This document shows, piece by piece, positions 4,779 through 5,191 of a stretch of 5,191 nt of DNA. Under the pieces are notes generated by a model, which was not told where the DNA came from, searched no databases, and saw only the letters and a program-made list of their open reading frames with translations. Made by a program: the position numbers and the translations under genes. This stretch comes from JOPF133 sp052144935 (GTDB lineage: Bacteria; Acidobacteriota; Terriglobia; Bryobacterales; Bryobacteraceae), in NCBI GenBank assembly GCA_052144935.1, contig JBKQPR010000326.1, positions 1-5,191 of the forward strand, read 5' to 3'. Position 1 is the first letter of the stretch, and every line of letters starts with the position of its first letter.

Positions 4779-4982
4779 GTGACCTGCCACAATTGCCGGA
4801 TCGAAGCCAAACGCTACGGTAAAGATCGGAAAGGAAACCAGCGGTACCGCTGCGCTCAGTGTTCTAAGACGTTCCTAGAGCCACGGGAAAAGCACCTGGA
4901 CGGGATGTACCTGCCCGTCGAGAAGGCTGAACAGGTTCTTAAGCTCCTGGTCGAGGGAGCGAGCATTTCCACAATCGAGCGG
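4779..4982 (+). pseudogene. IS1-like transposase, N-terminal fragment with zinc ribbon
   Basis: The GTG start is supported by AGGAG (4766-4770), eight bases upstream. The first 68 residues match the N-terminus of IS1-type transposases: MTCHNC (Cys3, Cys6), an Arg/Lys-rich stretch, YRCAQC (Cys25, Cys28) forming a CxxC/CxxC zinc ribbon, KTFLEPREK, and a helix ending KLLVEGASISTIER. Here the family normally continues with a helix-turn-helix and the DDE catalytic domain. Instead the sequence switches at about 4981 to the end of another element. The reading frame stays open by chance to the window's end, but residues after 68 are not transposase sequence. The protein lacks its catalytic domain and cannot transpose. 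Confidence 0.75.
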
Positions 4983-5191
4983 GGTGCGGCTACTTTGGAA
5001 CGACGGTCCAGTCGGCCGGATATAACCGCTGTTGATCCTGCTCGATGTGGAATTCCCAGTAACATAACAGTCAAAGTCTCCGGAGAGGTAGATGGCTCTG
5101 AGTTTGACGATTGCCTCAGCCATCGGCTCGGTCCAGCGCATCCCGGAGCGCTCCATGCGGTCTTTGATGAGGTTCTTGCAGGCGCCTTCGA
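4981..5191 (-). mobile_element. End of an ISKra4-type insertion sequence inserted in the IS1-like gene
   Basis: IS1-like homology stops at about 4980-4982, and the sequence beyond belongs to a minus-strand transposase whose stop codon lies about 10 bases from the junction. GGGGTGCGGC (4981-4990) is therefore the probable element terminus. The other end is outside the window, so neither target duplication nor inverted repeat can be checked. Confidence 0.6.
4990..5191 (-). pseudogene. ISKra4-type transposase, C-terminal part, frameshifted by a 5-bp duplication
   Basis: Reading inward from the window edge, the protein shows EGACKNLIKDRMERSGMRW, TEPMAEAIVKLRAIYLSGDF and D-C-Y. This is the conserved C-terminal block I recognise as ISKra4-family transposase. 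The expected continuation (YWEFHIEQDQQRLYPADW, ending TVVPK and TAG at 4992-4990) is present in another frame. The break coincides with a perfect tandem duplication of five bases (TAACA twice on the plus strand, 5060-5069). Removing one copy restores one continuous reading frame. The rest of the gene lies beyond the right edge. Confidence 0.7.

Noticed and set aside
4487..4822. Plus-strand open frame across the tRNA
   Set aside because: It covers the whole tRNA and overlaps the transposase start in another frame; no ribosome binding site or protein family is recognisable.
1..5191. CRISPR array or other long regular repeat
   Set aside because: No regularly spaced identical repeats beyond the short ones listed.

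Overview
The window reads as a high-GC soil bacterium, most likely an Acidobacteriota of the Solibacter type. That guess rests on the GC-rich PAS hybrid kinase, the BrnTA module, the IS1-like zinc-ribbon transposase and the ISKra4-type transposase tail. No marker gene is present, so the assignment is an inference.

Positions 1-2214 (+) hold a large hybrid histidine kinase (PAS, HisKA, HATPase_c and two receiver domains). Its 5' part is missing: the readable protein starts inside a PAS/PAC domain, and the preceding ~70 bases carry spaced GGGTCAnTTCT-like repeats that resemble the end of an insertion sequence. A short convergent spacer (2215-2394) has a heptamer repeat and a weak hairpin.

Positions 2395-4457 form a visibly AT-richer accessory islet on the minus strand with two toxin-antitoxin loci. 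The first is brnT-brnA: the BrnA antitoxin is intact, but brnT is broken by a frameshift. The second is a three-gene operon: a HigB/Gp49-like toxin, an XRE-family regulator with a long C-terminal extension, and a DUF3467-like protein. This gene order recalls toxin-antitoxin-chaperone systems. Both loci have promoters of the same geometry, with a 17-bp spacer and a -10 box ending four bases before the toxin ATG. That predicts leaderless or nearly leaderless toxin mRNAs. Palindromic operators overlap or abut both promoters.

Facing the second locus, on the plus strand, is a complete 95-nt class II tRNA gene (4559-4653) with an encoded CCA end. Its body is that of tRNA-Ser (long variable arm, Ser-type D arm, G73), but its anticodon is UAC, which reads valine codons. 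It also has C instead of T at position 55. A plausible promoter for it lies across one of the toxin operon's operators. This is the most unusual item in the window.

The right end (4779-5191) is a nest of broken insertion sequences. An IS1-like transposase reading frame with a CxxC/CxxC zinc ribbon is interrupted by the end of an ISKra4-type element, whose own transposase carries a 5-bp tandem duplication. Kinase truncation, toxin decay, an odd tRNA and nested ISs together suggest a hot spot of insertion and decay.
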